Positions 61,263 to 64,000 of a stretch of DNA of 64,000 nucleotides are shown one piece after another. The notes under the pieces were generated by a model, which searched no databases, had not been told where the DNA came from, and was given only the letters and a program-made list of their open reading frames with translations. The stretch lies in NCBI GenBank assembly GCA_038373865.1, contig JAXGGA010001630.1, forward strand, positions 62,001-126,000, in the 5' to 3' direction. Position numbers and translations under genes: made by a program. This DNA comes from Uloborus plumipes (lineage: Eukaryota; Arthropoda; Arachnida; Araneae; Uloboridae). Position 1 is the stretch's first letter. The number at the start of each line of letters is the position of its first letter.

Positions 61263-64000
61263 TCATTCCACGTCAAGTGATCCAAAATCTGAGAAAAATT
61301 TTACCTTACATTTTTGTATTTCTTTCACATTTGACTCATCAATTGTACCCCTTGAGGTAATCAAAAGTCTCAATATTTGGATTTTTATCTCTATTATTTT
61401 TTCATTTATGAGACTTGGAACTTTGGAAAAACCCTCGTTTTTCCATGGATAAGGGTACATAAAAGGGATCATAACTCGGCACCAAATATAGATAGAACGA
61501 TTTGGTAAATGGCATTTTAAAGTACGTTAGTTGCCGCTTAATCGGATATGCAACATGACTAATTTGATAAAAATTTTCTTTTTCAAAAAATGAAATTTAA
61601 ATTTCAAATTTAAATTTCTCAAAAAACATATAATGAATTTTTTTGAAAAAATTCTCAAAAATTCTTGTGTATTTCATCTATGTTTGTACAAATTTTTAGA
61701 TTGGGATCTCAATGGGATCATATTTTTTTGAATTTTTGAATAAAACTGTATAGGAAAAAAATGATATTTTTTAGATTCTATTTATTTAAATACTAAGTTC
61801 TCTTGCTCGTGATGGTCTAAAAAGTAGTAAACAAACATGAATATGTTTAAAGTGAGCTGGCATGAGCTTATAGATTTGTCAGGTTCACCCCCCTACCCCT
61901 TTCTTCCCCGCACAACCACTCTTTTTTAATTCAAAACTGTTCAAAATGTTTAAAAAAAACAAAAACTCTTTGATACAAAATGAATAGTAAACTTATTTAA
62001 AGTGGGGAAATGGGTTTCCTTATAACTAGACGAAGTATCCCCCTCCCCACCCAAATATACCATTCACACTATACTAATATGACGTCTAACCTGGGGATTG
62101 AGTTGAGGATTATTTTCAAACCTAGGTATATATATTGTGTTTCAGACGAAGTTCGGATCGAAAGAAACTTCAGATCGAAGTTCCTTTCGATCCGAACTTC
62201 AAAGTGTACTTCCATTCAATATCTGAAATTTAACTTTATGATTCATTTCATCTTCTACCCCAGCACCAATCTTTAATTTTGAAGGGAGGAAATAAATGGG
62301 TCGCCCCAATATCATAGCAAACAGCAAAATAGCACTGTTTCGCCTTGTTCTCATCGTTTTTTCTATTCTTTTCGCACAAAACTGAAAATATGAAAATAAA
62401 TCAAAATATCAGATCATATGTCTGTGTCCCCATAACTATCTTTCCACATTATCTAGTCTGCAGCTGTTATTTAATTTTTTTAATCGTTTGTGTTCTTTTT
62501 CATTTTGTTGTAAAGGAAAGTAATGCAGGAAGATATATCTATATATATATATATATATAAATAAACATGCTTTTATATACATAATACATGTTATTTAATT
62601 ATTATACAACACTGCTTTTTGAGCACAACCTCACATGTTGTTTAACTTCTTTACAGATTGCTCCCCCCCCCTTACCCTACCTTTCCACTCCAAACTTTTA
62701 TTTTTTTTATCATCCCGCCTAGCCCCATTTCAAAGCCTTAGTCTCTACTGATGTCTGGTAGTGTTTCAGTTTGTTCTGTTTGTTACTCTTTCCTATTAGC
62801 TCATGAGCTTTGTCCAATAAGAGAAAGGAAAGGCAGTGATGGGGACTGACATATAACGTGACACTTTAATTTCTTTTCAGTTTTGTGTAAAAATAATGGG
62901 AAAACATTATGAGAACAAGGGGAAACAGTGCTATTTTGCTGTTTGCTATGATCTTGGGGCGACCCATTTATTCCCTCCCTTCAAAATTGAAGATTGGTGC
63001 TGGGGGAGGGGATGAAATGAACCATAAGTTTAAATTCAGATTTTGAATGGAAGTACACTTTGTGAAGTTCGGATTGAAAACGAAACACTTCGTCTGAAAA
63101 ACAATATATACCTAGGGGGAAAATAATCCTCAAATCAATCCCCAGGTGAGACGTCATATTAGTATAGCGTTAATGGTATATTTGGGTGGGGGAAGGGTTG
63201 TACTTTGCCTTGTTATAAGGAAGCCCATTTATCAACTTTAAACAAGTTTACTGTTCATTTTGTATCAAAGAAGCTTTTTTTTTTTAGCATTTTAAACAGT
63301 TTGGGGGGAAAATGGTTGGGTTAGGAAGGAAGGGAGGGGAGCTGACCAATCTACAAGTTAATGCTAGCTCACTTACCTAGAGTAAAAATAATAGTCAATT
63401 CAATCCCCAGGTTAGACGTCATAATAGTACAGCGTTAATGGTATATTTGGGTGGAGGAGGGGGATACTTCGTCTAGTTATAAGGAAACTCATTTACCAAC
63501 TTTAAAAAAGTTTAGTATTCATTTTGTATCAAAGAGTTTTTTTTTTAAACATTTTGAACAGTTTTGAATTAAAAAAGAGTGGTTGTGCGGGGGAGGAAGG
63601 GGGAGGGGGTGAACCTGACAAATCTATAAGCTCATGCTAGCTCACTTTAAACATATTCATGTTTGTTCACTACTTTTTAGACCATCACAAGCAAGAGAAC
63701 TTAGTATTTAAATAAATAGAATCTAAAAAATATCATTTTTTTCCTATACAGTTTTATTCAAAAATTCAAAAAAATATGATCCGATTGAGATCCCAATCTA
63801 AAAATTTGTACAAACATAGATGAAATACACAAGAATTTTTGAGAATTTTTTCAAAAAAATTAATTATATGTTTTTCGAGAAATTTAAATTTGAAATTTAA
63901 ATTTCATTTTTTGAAAAAGAAAATTTTTATCAAATTAGTCATGTTGCATATCAGATTGAGCGGCAACTAACGTACTTTAAAATGCCATTTACCAAATTGT
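61263..64000. repeat. Large inverted repeat running off the window
   Basis: The left arm (from 61263, starting GTCATTCCACGTCAAGTGAT; pairing visible from 61497) is mirrored by the right arm, whose last bases at 64000 pair with 61497. The inner axis falls near 62631. The right arm contains an extra ~265-bp direct duplication (ACGTCATA at 63151 and ACGTCATAATAG at 63416), which shifts the outer register. Palindromic AAATTTAAATTT runs lie inside each arm. The loop (about 62400-62870) holds a (TA)n run at 62541-62560. The GTCATTCCACGTCAA start resembles termini of arthropod foldback elements. Confidence 0.85.

Overview
The window looks like AT-rich nuclear DNA from an arthropod, most plausibly a chelicerate such as a spider. 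The basis is intron-rich eukaryotic gene structure, an arthropod-type gustatory receptor, long introns, and dense repeats of transposon type. No cellular marker settles the species, so this placement is an inference. No rRNA, CRISPR array, operon or bacterial feature is visible.

Two genes can be supported, both on the minus strand. The first is an intact single-exon gustatory receptor gene (17135-18262, 375 codons, with the TM7 motif TYhhhhhQ). The second is a split gene for a membrane-associated guanylate kinase of the MPP3/MPP7 group. Twelve exons between 60058 and 34582 join in consistent phase into 486 residues (L27, PDZ, SH3, short hook, guanylate kinase-like domain, stop). Its first exon or exons lie upstream of what I can recognise, probably beyond base 64000. 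A candidate 36-base micro-exon at 60633-60668 would extend the L27 domain.

Bases 1-16800 hold no long coding gene. They contain tandem repeats with a GACC microsatellite, a Helitron-like element set between inverted arms, a 1.57-kb TA-flanked foldback element with an older relative nearby, and one copy of a repeat rich in TTGGCGA words. Two small candidate exons or ORFs lie here (4645-4797 and about 15284-15313). Bases 18263-27600 hold a Tigger/pogo-like MITE, a 76-bp MITE, a 2.7-kb palindrome built of 514-bp units, a 579-bp TIR element, an inverted pair of the TTGGCGA-rich repeat, and a smaller foldback. Bases 27600-34580 are AT-rich with one SINE-like element and may include the 3' UTR of the MPP7-like gene.

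The introns of the MPP7-like gene carry more elements. The largest is a 7.7-kb hAT-like insertion (40571-48255) with a perfect 8-bp target duplication. Nested in it is a 1.9-kb palindrome of mirrored 144-bp tandem units. There are also a minus-strand Helitron-like element (about 51588-52312) and Tigger-like MITEs. A further large inverted repeat (61263 to beyond 64000) lies upstream of the first recognised exon. Many of these elements are long inverted repeats that would be transcribed as hairpins if they sit within the pre-mRNA. That accumulation is the most unusual property of the window.
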